Of a DNA stretch of 64,000 nt, positions 30,726 to 39,899 are shown in pieces (the first letter of the stretch is position 1; each line of letters starts with the position of its first letter). The DNA comes from Lujinxingia sediminis. GTDB lineage: Bacteria; Myxococcota_A; Bradymonadia; Bradymonadales; Bradymonadaceae. The notes under the pieces are model-generated. The model was not told the origin of the DNA, made no database searches, and saw only the letters and a program-made list of their open reading frames with translations. The stretch is taken from the NCBI RefSeq assembly GCF_004005565.1, contig NZ_SADD01000001.1, positions 1-64,000 on the forward strand, in the 5' to 3' direction. A program made the translations under genes and the position numbers.

Positions 30726-32351
30726 ATGATCGTCCAGTGTCCCAGCTGTTCATCGCGATATCGCGTCAATGACGCCAATATTCCGCCCTCGGGGGGCAAG
30801 ATCAAGTGTCCTTCCTGTGCGCACGCCTTCGTGGTGTACCCTGAGGTAGCGGCGGAGCCGGAGCACGAGGCGGATAAGACCTCGATTGCCGCGCGCCCCA
30901 ATATTCACGAGCTTCTCAACTCGATGAATCAGAACAAGGCCGCCGCACAGAACGCGGCGCCGCCGGTCGAGGATGAGGTCGCCAAGACCGAGGTGATGTC
31001 GGGCGCGGAACTTCCGGATTTCTCCTCGATGTTCGGCGATGTCGGTGGCGATCAGACCATTGAGATGTCCAATCCATTGGTCAGCGGCGTATTGCCCGGG
31101 CTCGGAGCCTCGGTCGAGGAGGATGAACTCCACACTCAGGAGCTCTCGCCAGACCTCGTAAAGAAGAGCCTGCAGCATCTGGGCGCGCGCCCGGCCGGTG
31201 GTCCGCCCTCCATGCCCGATGATGGAGGCCCTGCTACCGAGATTGCGCCTCCTCCTGTGGTGCAACAGGCCATGCCCGGGCAACGCCTCTCGGCCTCGGC
31301 TGAGCCCACCCCGCCTCCGGCCGGAGCGCCGGCGTTCGGCACAAGCCCTGCTGTGCCTCAGGCGTCTGGTCCCTCGCCGGGGATGACCGCATCCGCCGCA
31401 CCCGCCGGCGGGGTTGATGGCAGCCACGAAGGCCCCTGGAAGCTACAGACCAACTTCGGGCTGACCTACGAGTTTGCCGACAACAAGAGCTTGCGCAGCT
31501 GGCTTGCCAGCCGCGAAGAGCTCAATGGCTACAAGCTCTCTTCCGGCGGTGAGTTCTTCGCGCTGAGTGATTATCCGCAGTTTTCGCCGGGCGGCGGGGC
31601 GGCGCAGCGTTCGGGGAACTACTCCGTGGCCTCTTCCGGGGCCCAGGCTCCGATGCCCGGGATGGGACCTGCTCCGACGAGCCCCGCAGGCTCGGGAGCC
31701 GCGCCTGCGATGACGCCTCCCGGTGCGATGCCCTCGGTTCCCGGTACGGCTCCGACTCCGGCACCTTCGCCGGCCTCGCCATTTATGACCGCCGGGATGC
31801 CCGCGGTTGGGCAAAAGCCGTCGGCGACCTCAGAACGAGAGAAGATCGACCCGAACGCCGGATTCCGACCTCCTTCACGTGACAGCAACGTGCTCACCAT
31901 GGTGCTCTGGGGGGTCTTCGGATTGCTCGGGTTGGTCGCGGTTGCTCTGGGGCTTCATCTGGGCGGAATCATCAACTTCCCGGCGCTTGGCGGCATTGCT
32001 CCGTCCGAATCGGTGGCGCCATCTCCCGCACCCACACCGGCGCCGGCCCCGGCCGCTGAAGCCGAAGCTGCACCTGCTGAGGCCGCCCCGGCGCCGCCCA
32101 ATCCTGACCGGCGAGTGGAGGTTGACCGCATCCTCGACGATGCCCGGGTGGATATTGAATCCAACCGTCTTACCTCGGCGCTCGATCGCCTGGAGACCGC
32201 GCGCATGCTCGACCCCGATCGTGTTCAGATCTACGACATGAGTGCCCAGGTGCACGAGAAACTTGGTCAGCAGGACAAGGTCGAAGCCATGCGCGAACAG
32301 GCCCGTAAGCTGCGTAGTCAGGGCGGCTCGCCACCTCCCACGATGGAGTAA
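30726..32351 (+). CDS. MJ0042 zinc-ribbon, GYF-like, TM and TPR-like protein
   Basis: 541 residues. N-terminal MJ0042-type zinc ribbon: CPSC at 5-8, then IKCPSCAHAF. A long Pro/Ala/Gly-rich linker follows. A GYF-like domain sits at about 235-285 (GPWKLQTNFGLTYEFADNKSLRSWLASREELNGYKLSSGGEFFALSDY). Then more Pro-rich linker, one transmembrane segment (about 387-410), a further Pro/Ala linker, and a TPR-like helix pair (about 455-530). The order zinc ribbon-GYF-TM resembles GltJ/AgmX of myxobacterial gliding motility, but the periplasmic part is TPR rather than TonB-like. Paired with the paralogue 30 bases downstream. Confidence 0.8.
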   Translation: MIVQCPSCSSRYRVNDANIPPSGGKIKCPSCAHAFVVYPEVAAEPEHEADKTSIAARPNIHELLNSMNQNKAAAQNAAPPVEDEVAKTEVMSGAELPDFSSMFGDVGGDQTIEMSNPLVSGVLPGLGASVEEDELHTQELSPDLVKKSLQHLGARPAGGPPSMPDDGGPATEIAPPPVVQQAMPGQRLSASAEPTPPPAGAPAFGTSPAVPQASGPSPGMTASAAPAGGVDGSHEGPWKLQTNFGLTYEFADNKSLRSWLASREELNGYKLSSGGEFFALSDYPQFSPGGGAAQRSGNYSVASSGAQAPMPGMGPAPTSPAGSGAAPAMTPPGAMPSVPGTAPTPAPSPASPFMTAGMPAVGQKPSATSEREKIDPNAGFRPPSRDSNVLTMVLWGVFGLLGLVAVALGLHLGGIINFPALGGIAPSESVAPSPAPTPAPAPAAEAEAAPAEAAPAPPNPDRRVEVDRILDDARVDIESNRLTSALDRLETARMLDPDRVQIYDMSAQVHEKLGQQDKVEAMREQARKLRSQGGSPPPTME

Positions 32352-32381
32352 GGAGGTCGCCCCCGGCGCTCACCTCCTACG

Positions 32382-33848
32382 ATGACGATGGACGTCTCTT
32401 GCCCGCAGTGTCAGACGCTCTACGAGTTTGATGAGGCGCAGCTGCGCTCGGTGGGCTCGGTCAACCTCAAGTGCAGTCAGTGCGATCACCTCTTTCGTCT
32501 GGAGGTGCCCGACGAGTTGCGCGATGAGAGCCAGCGTCGCTGGATGGTCCGTAAGGCGTCCAGCGGGGATGTTCTTTATTTCTGGGGTTTTGACGAACTT
32601 CACCGCTGGATCATGAATGGTGAGGTTGAGGCTCATGATGCGATCTCTCGCACCGGCGAGCGTTGGAGCGAGTTGGGGACCATCGGGGAGTTTGCACCGA
32701 TTTTTCAGGCGGTAGCCTCGATCGCGGGGTTGGGGCGAGGGGAGCGGCGCGAGCCTCTGGAGGATCGTGCCACGCAGCACTTCGGGCCGGCATCGACGCC
32801 GATGCGTCCCCGTCGAACGACCGAGCCTCATCACGTCGCAACGCAGCCTGGCGTTTCGCCACCTCGTCCGGTGCATCAGACACCATCACCGGTACGCCGC
32901 GCCCGGGTCACCCCGAGTCTGGCGAGCCCGGAAGCACCGAGCTCGCCCAGTCTTAACCTGGACGCCGAGCGTTTCGGGGCGCCCCCGGCGGTTGAACCCA
33001 CCCCAACGCCGCGACAATCTCCCGGGCGCGCACCGCATCTGAGTCCGGTGGCCCCCGAAGAGGATGACTGGTCACTCGGCGACTTAAGCGTGACGCAGTC
33101 CGGCTCTCAGATCGTCGTGGCCCCGGAGCGGCGTTCTCGTCGCTCGCGCGGCCCGCTCCTGGCGGCGGTGCTGCTAGTGCTTGCGCTCGGCGCAGGCATC
33201 GGTGCGTGGTACGGCGGGACGTTCGATGCCTGGATGAAAGAGCGCAGCGCCGTCGAGGCCTCCGCGACGTCGGCCGAAGCCCGGTCCCCCCTGGAGGCTG
33301 AAGAGGCGGCGAAGAAGCCCTTAGATCGGGTTCGCACTCGCGTGGGGCAGGCGCACGACGTGGCGCGTCGGGCGGCGCTCGCACCGGTCCGGGAGGCTGC
33401 GCTAAGCGCGGCGGTGCAGGAGGTTGGCGTGGCGAGCGAGCGAAGCGAGCGCGTCGCCCGGAAGGCGCAACGCCCCGACATGGAGGCCGTGTTGGCCTCG
33501 GCACGTCGTGCGCTGCAGCGGGGGGATGCACAGAGTGCCCGGGCACGCTACCACCGTGCGATTGAGCTCGATGAGACGAACCCGGAGGCGATCACCGGTC
33601 TGGGGTGGGCACTTCTGGAGTTAGGCTCGTTGGACTCCTCGGTGGCCCAGTTTCGCCGTGCGATCTACCGCGATGCGACCTACGGGGATGCGTACATCGG
33701 CCTGGGACGGGCGGAGCGCGACCGGGGCAACATCGGGGCTGCGATCGAGGCCTACCAGACCTACCTGGCCCGATTGCCCGACGGTCCACAGGCCTCGATC
33801 GCGCGCTTTCAGAGCGAGCAGCTCCGACGCTCGAGCGGTCTGGAGTAG
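32382..33848 (+). CDS. paralogous MJ0042 zinc-ribbon, GYF-like, TM and TPR protein
   Basis: 488 residues. Zinc ribbon at the N-terminus (CPQC at 7-10, CSQC about 32-35), then a GYF-like segment (about 46-100: RRWMVRKASSGDVLYFWGFDELHRWIMNGEVEAHDAISRTGERWSEL), a Pro/Arg-rich linker, one transmembrane helix (about 255-278), a helical linker, and a C-terminal TPR region (about 370-470: DEAVLASARRALQRGDAQSARARYHRAIELDETNPEAITGLGWALLEL). The tail repeats VASERSERVAR, an 18-base repeat shared with the gene at 16549. Start ATG 32382 lies 30 bases after the paralogue's stop, so they are likely one transcript. Confidence 0.8.
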   Translation: MTMDVSCPQCQTLYEFDEAQLRSVGSVNLKCSQCDHLFRLEVPDELRDESQRRWMVRKASSGDVLYFWGFDELHRWIMNGEVEAHDAISRTGERWSELGTIGEFAPIFQAVASIAGLGRGERREPLEDRATQHFGPASTPMRPRRTTEPHHVATQPGVSPPRPVHQTPSPVRRARVTPSLASPEAPSSPSLNLDAERFGAPPAVEPTPTPRQSPGRAPHLSPVAPEEDDWSLGDLSVTQSGSQIVVAPERRSRRSRGPLLAAVLLVLALGAGIGAWYGGTFDAWMKERSAVEASATSAEARSPLEAEEAAKKPLDRVRTRVGQAHDVARRAALAPVREAALSAAVQEVGVASERSERVARKAQRPDMEAVLASARRALQRGDAQSARARYHRAIELDETNPEAITGLGWALLELGSLDSSVAQFRRAIYRDATYGDAYIGLGRAERDRGNIGAAIEAYQTYLARLPDGPQASIARFQSEQLRRSSGLE

Positions 33849-33893
33849 AAGGTTTGGGTGTGTCGGTTTTGTGAATAAAATGAAGGTCTTAGG

Positions 33894-34487
33894 TTAGCCA
33901 TGCTGCCCCAGAGCGAAGCGCTCCAGGACCTCGTAGCGTGGGCCATCATGGCGCAGGTGTGACTCGTAGAGCACCAGATCTTTGATGTAGCTCTTTCCAA
34001 AGCTCAGCTCGTCGTAACGCCCGAAAAGCTCGCTGAGATCGGGGTTAGCCCGTGACTTCAACCGACCCAGGGTGATGTGTGGCAGGAACTCTCGGGGGTC
34101 GGCGGCGACGCCGATCTCTTGAAGGTCGCGCTCCAGCGCCTGCTGCAGAAGCCCCAACACCTCGGCACTCTTGGTGTCGAGGCCCGCCCATAAGATGCGG
34201 GGCTGGTCCGGGCGCGGGAAGGCGCCGAAGCCGCGGCATTCCACCTCAAAAGGAAAGAGGGGCTCGGCCAGACGGCGGACTGTACTCTCCAACATCGAAA
34301 CCAGATCGTCGGGGGTGTCGCCCAGAAACTTCAGGGTGAGGTGGATGTTCTCGGCGTCGGTCCAGCGCACGCTGAGATCGTCGCCGAAGGCGCCGCGCAG
34401 GCGGCCCTGAAGTTCATCCTGGAAGAGCACCAGGCGTTCCACCACGTTGATCGAGAGGTCTACGGCTATGAAGAGGCGTCGCATCAT
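33894..34487 (-). CDS. thpR: RNA 2',3'-cyclic phosphodiesterase
   Basis: 197 residues from ATG 34487 (ATG 34496 also possible). 2H phosphoesterase fold with both HxTx motifs: HLTL (near 50) and HITL (near 125). ThpR/LigT enzymes open 2',3'-cyclic phosphates of RNA ends; the older name is 2'-5' RNA ligase. Located 80 bases downstream of cinA on the same strand, a common neighbourhood (cinA-thpR-recA), though recA itself is not in the window. Confidence 0.92.
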   Translation of the reverse strand: MMRRLFIAVDLSINVVERLVLFQDELQGRLRGAFGDDLSVRWTDAENIHLTLKFLGDTPDDLVSMLESTVRRLAEPLFPFEVECRGFGAFPRPDQPRILWAGLDTKSAEVLGLLQQALERDLQEIGVAADPREFLPHITLGRLKSRANPDLSELFGRYDELSFGKSYIKDLVLYESHLRHDGPRYEVLERFALGQHG

Positions 34488-34568
34488 GGGGCACATCGGC
34501 CTGGGAGAGAGAAGCGGAGCGTGGATGGGGTGTTATCGACCATCAGTCGAGTGCTGACAAGGACGGGC

Positions 34569-35867
34569 TTACGAGGCGCCAGGCACGCCGGCCTCAACGC
34601 GTGCCGGGTCAAAAGGGCCGCGCACGGCGTGGGCATCCAGGCGACCTTCGAGGTGCCAGAGCAGCAGGGCCATCGCGGTGTAGACCGATGCGGTGCGGAT
34701 CTCCTCGCGGGTACGACCCGGGTAGTACGCACGCTTATGAAAGGTGCCCTGCGGGGTGTGCAGGCTGAAGTCGACGGTGCCCACCGGTTTATCAGTGCTC
34801 CCACCTGTGGGACCGGCCACACCGCTGATGGCCAGGCCATAGGGGGCGCCGGCAGCGCGCGCAGCCCCCAGGGCCATCTGGCAGACCACCGCCGCGCTCA
34901 CGGCACCCTCGCTCGCAAGCGTGGCGGGGTTGACGCCCACAAGATCGATCTTGGCCTGGTTGGCGTACGTAAGATAGCCCCGCTCAAACCAGGCGGAACT
35001 TCCCGGCGTCCTGGTCAGCGCCCCGCCGAGCAGCCCTCCAGTGCACGACTCTGCCACGGCAACGGTGGCCTTGTGCTCAACGAGCCGTCGTCCCACTCGG
35101 GCGAAGAAGTCGTCATCGCCCTCGGCGACAAGCCAGGGGCTGATGCGTGCATCAATGAAGGTGAGCAACTCGGTGAGCGCCGTATCATCGGGAGCCTTCA
35201 ACGAGACCTCGATCACCGGGTAACTCGCCCGATAGCCCACCCGAGCGCCGAGCTGGCGCGCCAGCGCCTCGATGCCCTCGATCATCGTCTCGAGCTTCGA
35301 TTCACCGAGGCCGTAGTAACGCCGGCGAGCGCTGGCACGCGGGGCGTGCTGGTCCGGCGTCAACTCGTTTAAAAGGTAGCGCTGCACGAACCACTGAAAC
35401 TCCCGGGGGACGCCGGGAAAGAAAAAGGTGGCGCAACCGCGATGATCCACGCGAAACCCCGGTGCCGTCCCCACCTCGGTGGCCAGGATGGTGGCGCGGG
35501 AGGGGAAGGAGCACTGCCGACGGTTATTCTCGGTCAGTGTATAGCCTCGTTCCCGCGCGCGCTCCTCCAGCCTTTGCAGACTTGCGGCGTCCTCATGCAA
35601 GACATCCTGGCTCCAGGCCGCAGCCGACTCCCGGGTGCGGTCGTCGGCGGTGGGGCCGAGCCCTCCGCTGACCACGATCACATCGCAGGAACTCAGCGCA
35701 TCAAGCGCCTGAACGATGCGATCTTCGTCGTCGCGCACAATGCGCAGCTCGCGGACCTGGAAGAGGCGGTCCTCGCCAAGGCTCATCACATGACGGCCAT
35801 TCTTGTCGCTGACGCGCCCGTCGAGGAGCTCGTCGCCGATGCAAAGTATGCCCACGTGCTTGATCAT
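34569..35867 (-). CDS. cinA: CinA-like competence/damage-inducible protein
   Basis: 432 residues. N-terminal MoaB-like COG1058 domain (about 1-175) with IGDELLDGRVSDKNGRHV and VVSGGLGPTADDRTRE, a middle linker region, and a C-terminal amidohydrolase domain (about 260-415) with AESCTGGLLGGALTRTPGSSAWF and AISGVAGPTGGSTDKPVGTV. CinA family proteins hydrolyse nicotinamide mononucleotide to nicotinic acid mononucleotide (PncC) and ADP-ribose. Full-length bifunctional form. Confidence 0.95.
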   Translation of the reverse strand: MIKHVGILCIGDELLDGRVSDKNGRHVMSLGEDRLFQVRELRIVRDDEDRIVQALDALSSCDVIVVSGGLGPTADDRTRESAAAWSQDVLHEDAASLQRLEERARERGYTLTENNRRQCSFPSRATILATEVGTAPGFRVDHRGCATFFFPGVPREFQWFVQRYLLNELTPDQHAPRASARRRYYGLGESKLETMIEGIEALARQLGARVGYRASYPVIEVSLKAPDDTALTELLTFIDARISPWLVAEGDDDFFARVGRRLVEHKATVAVAESCTGGLLGGALTRTPGSSAWFERGYLTYANQAKIDLVGVNPATLASEGAVSAAVVCQMALGAARAAGAPYGLAISGVAGPTGGSTDKPVGTVDFSLHTPQGTFHKRAYYPGRTREEIRTASVYTAMALLLWHLEGRLDAHAVRGPFDPARVEAGVPGAS

Positions 35868-36008
35868 CTCAGACTCCCTTCATCGTAGCGATGCCGGCTT
35901 CGGGGGGGGGGCGTGCTTGACGCTCTTCTCGCACCTCTTTTAGAGTTGGCACCGGATTGTCTCAAGTGGATTTGTTGGGTTGCCTGTTCGCGGGCGTTGA
36001 GGTCGCTG

Positions 36009-38591
36009 ATGCCCGAAGAGTTCGGGACGTACCAACTTCATCGAAAGATCGCACAGGGGGGGATGGCGGAAGTCTTCGAGGCGCGCGCCCTCGGAGAGAT
36101 CGGCGGGTTTAGCCGTCCGGTAGCGATCAAGCGCATGTTCCCGCATCTGGTCGATCGCGATGACATCATCACGATGTTCATCGATGAAGCGCGTATCGCC
36201 TCCAGGTTGCTGCACCCGAATATCGTACAGATCTACGATCTGGGCGTGGTGGACGGGGCCTTCTACCTGGCGATGGAACTCGTAGAAGGGCTGGACCTTC
36301 GCAGAGTGTGTGAGCTGGGGGTGAAGCAGGACTTCTTTTTGCCTCGCGAGCTGGCCGTTCGCATCATCGCCGACGTGGCCAGCGGGCTTCATTATGCGCA
36401 CACCCGCTGCGACGACCAGGGACGCCCGATGCGGGTGGTCCATCGCGATATCTCACCACAAAACGTGCTCTTAAGCGTGCAGGGTGGCGTCAAGATCTGC
36501 GACTTCGGCATTGCCAAAGCCGAGAGTCGGCTCACGCATACGCGAACCGGGGAATTTAAGGGGAAGTTCTCCTACATGAGCCCGGAGCAATTCGACGGCG
36601 GTGCGCTCGATCATCGCAGCGACATTTTTACTCTGGGAATTGTGCTCTACGAGATCACCACGGTCTCGCGCCTGTTCCGCTCGCGCACCGAGTACGAGAC
36701 GATGCGCAAGATCACCGAGGGCGTAGTGACTCGGCCCTCGGAGGTGCGCGCGGACTATCCCGAGGAGCTTGAGGCGATCGTGCTGCGCGCTCTGGCCCGC
36801 GATCCTGAGGATCGCTTTCAGAGCGCCGGTGAGCTGGCCGAGGCGCTGGAGGACTGGCTCTTTGAGCGGAGGGTCAGAGTGGGCTCGCGCCAGCTTGCCG
36901 AGTACTTCCGCGAGCTGGAGCGTCGCGCGCAGGAGCCAACCGAACCCGGGGACGATGGCGGCGAAGATGCCACGCGTCCGGTGACCATCTCCGAGCAGCA
37001 CTTTGTGCTCGGTGATGATGACCTCGAAGTGTTGGAAGATGTCGATGTGCTCGAAGAGCGCACCCGCGCAAGTTCCATCGATGTGACGACCCTGGAGATC
37101 GGGGAGGGCGCGCGCCGTGAAGCCTTCGGTGAGCCGGGTGGGGTGCCGGTGGTGGAAGTGCGTCGGGTCGAGGCCCGCGCGTCTGCGGCGCACGCGTATG
37201 CCGAGGCCGAAGGGGCGTCGATTGACGAGACGCTGGTCGATGTGCGCGTCGATGACGATGTTACAGGCGGGATGCAGGCTCGGGGGGAGGGGCTGGACGA
37301 GCGCGATGCGTGGCTCTCCTTGTCGGATGGTGAGAGGGACGTGTCCGGGGAGGAGGCGTTGGAGCGTGTCCCTGAGTCGGCGGACGCATCCACGTCCTCT
37401 GCAGCTCCCTCAACACGCACTTCCGCGGGCAATGATGACTCCTTCTGGCGTAAAATCCCGGAGTTGGACGTGGCCTCCTCAAGTGGTCCGTCGCCCTGGG
37501 CGCCGCCGGTGCCCTCGATCGCGGCAACCGCGGCGATGCCCACCATCGAAGCAGATCGGGCCGGAGGGTCGCGACCGATCCTGCTTTGGGCGGGGCTCGG
37601 AGCGCTGATTCTGCTGGCGGGGCTGGCGGCTCTGCTGTGGTCCGGGGGGAATGGCAGTGAGGCGCTCGAGGAGGCGCCGGCGTTGCGGGATCAACCTCGC
37701 CAGATGGCAACCTTAAGCATCGTTACGGAGCCCCCGGGAGCGCGGGTGATTGCCGATGGCGTGCGTCTGGACGGCGCCACCCCGCTTCAGGCTCAACTCG
37801 AAGCCGGACCGACCCATGACCTCTGGGTGGTGGCCGAGGGGTACCGCCCGGTGCGCCTGGAAGCGCGGGCCGGAACGCCGCTTGCACCGGTGGTCCTGGA
37901 GCGTTCGGTCGGAGGAGCGAGGGCCCCGCTGAGTTTTGAGAGCACGCCCTCCGGCGCGGCGATCTACCTCAACGGGGAGCGGGTAGGGGTCACGCCCTTG
38001 CGCCTTGAGAACGTGGTGGCCGATGGCCTCAGCCACGTCCAATTTGAGCTCGCCGGCCACAAGGCTCACGTCTCCTGGGTGCAACCCTCGCCGGAGCAGC
38101 ACCACCGGATCGAGGGGATGCTCGCCAGCCAGGAGGCCACCCGGGCCATTGTGCGGGTGAGCAGCCGGCCGCGCAGCAGCCGGGTGATGCTTGATGGGGC
38201 GTCCATCGGTACGACGCCCCTCGAAGAGGTCGTGGCTGCAGCGGGCTTCGGCCGGGTTGAGATCAGTGCTCATGAGCGACGAGCCCAGGCCTTTGTCCTG
38301 GACTTCAATGCGGTGGGAAGTGTGCATATCGACACCGCGCTTTCACCTCTGGAAACGGGGCAGGGCACCCTCAGCCTGAGCGTGTCGCCGGCGGCGGCGA
38401 TCTACATCGAAGGCCGCTCGTTTGGAGCAGGCCCGATCAAGGAGCTCGAGCTTGAAGCGGGCTCACACACTCTGGTCTTTGAGACGATCGAGGGTCGCCG
38501 TCTGCGCGCATCGGTCGATATTGAGGCCGACGCCCATCTGGCGATCGACGCCACATTGCAGGGCGATAAGATCGATCTGCGGCCGCGCTGA
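36009..38591 (+). CDS. Ser/Thr protein kinase with PEGA repeats
   Basis: 860 residues from ATG 36009 (GAGG seven bases before; the open frame continues upstream). Kinase domain at about 5-270: IAQGGMAEVFEAR, VAIKRMFPHL, HRDISPQNVLL, DFGIAKA, FSYMSPEQ. An acidic linker (about 300-500) follows, then one transmembrane helix near 530-550. The periplasmic part has four PEGA-type repeats (ATLSIVTEPPGARVIADG, APLSFESTPSGAAIYLNG, AIVRVSSRPRSSRVMLDG, and GTLSLSVSPAAAIYIEG). PEGA domains bind surface-layer or envelope partners, so it may sense the envelope. A terminator follows, so it is not part of the downstream secretion operon. Confidence 0.93.
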   Translation: MPEEFGTYQLHRKIAQGGMAEVFEARALGEIGGFSRPVAIKRMFPHLVDRDDIITMFIDEARIASRLLHPNIVQIYDLGVVDGAFYLAMELVEGLDLRRVCELGVKQDFFLPRELAVRIIADVASGLHYAHTRCDDQGRPMRVVHRDISPQNVLLSVQGGVKICDFGIAKAESRLTHTRTGEFKGKFSYMSPEQFDGGALDHRSDIFTLGIVLYEITTVSRLFRSRTEYETMRKITEGVVTRPSEVRADYPEELEAIVLRALARDPEDRFQSAGELAEALEDWLFERRVRVGSRQLAEYFRELERRAQEPTEPGDDGGEDATRPVTISEQHFVLGDDDLEVLEDVDVLEERTRASSIDVTTLEIGEGARREAFGEPGGVPVVEVRRVEARASAAHAYAEAEGASIDETLVDVRVDDDVTGGMQARGEGLDERDAWLSLSDGERDVSGEEALERVPESADASTSSAAPSTRTSAGNDDSFWRKIPELDVASSSGPSPWAPPVPSIAATAAMPTIEADRAGGSRPILLWAGLGALILLAGLAALLWSGGNGSEALEEAPALRDQPRQMATLSIVTEPPGARVIADGVRLDGATPLQAQLEAGPTHDLWVVAEGYRPVRLEARAGTPLAPVVLERSVGGARAPLSFESTPSGAAIYLNGERVGVTPLRLENVVADGLSHVQFELAGHKAHVSWVQPSPEQHHRIEGMLASQEATRAIVRVSSRPRSSRVMLDGASIGTTPLEEVVAAAGFGRVEISAHERRAQAFVLDFNAVGSVHIDTALSPLETGQGTLSLSVSPAAAIYIEGRSFGAGPIKELELEAGSHTLVFETIEGRRLRASVDIEADAHLAIDATLQGDKIDLRPR

Positions 38592-38616
38592 GTGCCCGCA
38601 GCGGCACGTTTTTTTC
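38592..38616 (+). terminator. terminator after the PEGA kinase
   Basis: GTGCC, loop CGCAGC, GGCAC followed by G and seven T. Separates the kinase transcript from the type III locus. Confidence 0.75.
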
Positions 38617-38714
38617 CTCGATTCAAAAAAAAGTGGGGGTCTGACGCAAACTTCGTTCACCGGCTTCGATAATAGAACAAGCCCGGAAACCCGATGTGAA
38701 CAGGAGACGTGCAG

Positions 38715-39116
38715 ATGACCGATCCCATTTCAGGCGCCATGGCCTCACAGGCCGCACAGATGATGCAGGAGAGCGCTGCCACAGAGGGCGCGCAGCCCTC
38801 CGGCAAGAGCTTTGCCGAGGTGCTCCATCAGGGGCCTCCCCAGGTGGAGCAGACGCCGGAGGTGACGCCGGTGGAGGCTCCCGAGCAGGTTGCCGAGCCC
38901 GCGGCGCTGGACGCCTACATTGAGGGGATTCTCGGCGATGAGAGCCGCATCAGCGAGCTTCTGGAGTCGAGCATGCGCGGCGATGCGCTCGGGCCCCAGG
39001 AGATGCTGCAGATGCAGGCGTTGATCTACAGCTACAGCCAGAAGGTGGAATTGACGACCAAGGTCGTTGAGAAGGCCACCGGCGGCATCAAACAGGTGAT
39101 GAACACCCAGGTCTGA
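38715..39116 (+). CDS. sctI: type III secretion inner rod protein (SctI/YscI family)
   Basis: 133 residues from ATG 38715 with CAGGAG eight bases before. Disordered, Ala/Glu-rich first half, then the C-terminal helical block typical of YscI/HrpB/PrgJ: QEMLQMQALIYSYSQKVELTTKVVEKATGGIKQVMNTQV (about 95-133). Inner rod proteins polymerise under the needle between the export gate and needle subunits. Position directly before sctJ is the standard order (I-J-K-L). Confidence 0.8.
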   Translation: MTDPISGAMASQAAQMMQESAATEGAQPSGKSFAEVLHQGPPQVEQTPEVTPVEAPEQVAEPAALDAYIEGILGDESRISELLESSMRGDALGPQEMLQMQALIYSYSQKVELTTKVVEKATGGIKQVMNTQV

Positions 39117-39128
39117 GGGAGGGCGTGC

Positions 39129-39899
39129 ATGTTGGAGCGATGGCGGTATCTGCTTGTGGGGAGTGTTGTGCTGTGGGCGCTGGCCTGTACCGAGCCGCTG
39201 TATCACGGGCTTGATGAGGCCCAGGCTAACGCGATGGTTGTGGAGCTGAGCCGCGCCGGTTTTGGTGCGACCAAGGAGCCCGATCCGGCCGATACCACTC
39301 TCTGGGTGGTCAACGTGCCGCACGTCGACCGCGTGCAGGCCTGGGAGCGTCTGCAGCAGGCCGGGCTTCCCAGGCCTGTCCAATCCGGCTTTGGCGACTT
39401 CTATCCGGGAGCGGGCCTCATCCCCACCTCCCAGGAGGAGAGGGTGATCCTGCAGTACGCCACCGCCCAGGAGGTGCGCACAAGTCTTCTGAAGATCGAC
39501 GGCGTTGTCGACGCTCACGTCCACCTGGTGCTCCCGCAGAAGGCGCGGGTGCAACTGAGCAACGCTCCGAAGGCCGAGCCCCGAGCCAGCGTCCTGGTAC
39601 GCTGGCGGGCGTTGGCGAGCGATGCGCCGCCTTTGAGCGAGGAGGACGTGCGCGCTCTGGTCGCCGGTGCGGTCGAAGAGCTTAAGCCCGAAGCCATTGA
39701 GGTCGTCATGACCCGTGCGACCATGGTCCCGACTGCGGAGCGAGAGGTGGTTTTTGCGGCGGTCGGTCCTCTGGTGGTGGCGCCGCAGAGTGCCTCGATG
39801 GTCAAAGCGTTGATCGTGGGCATGGCCCTGATGATCATGGGACTATCGGCGGGGCTGGTGGTCCTGGTGGTGCGACGCCGTCAGCAGGAGGGGCTGTGA
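39129..39899 (+). CDS. sctJ: type III secretion inner-membrane ring lipoprotein
   Basis: 256 residues. Lipobox ALAC with C20; two ring-building modules with LYHGLDEAQANAMVVELSRAGFGA and LPRPVQSGFGDFYPG..LIPTSQEERVILQYATAQEVRTSLLKIDGVVDAHVHLVLP, the family signature; one C-terminal transmembrane helix (about 222-247) and a basic tail. YscJ/PrgK family. The single TM, lipobox and length about 250 distinguish it from flagellar FliF (about 550 residues). GGAGGG precedes the ATG. It overlaps the following GTG. Confidence 0.95.
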   Translation: MLERWRYLLVGSVVLWALACTEPLYHGLDEAQANAMVVELSRAGFGATKEPDPADTTLWVVNVPHVDRVQAWERLQQAGLPRPVQSGFGDFYPGAGLIPTSQEERVILQYATAQEVRTSLLKIDGVVDAHVHLVLPQKARVQLSNAPKAEPRASVLVRWRALASDAPPLSEEDVRALVAGAVEELKPEAIEVVMTRATMVPTAEREVVFAAVGPLVVAPQSASMVKALIVGMALMIMGLSAGLVVLVVRRRQQEGL

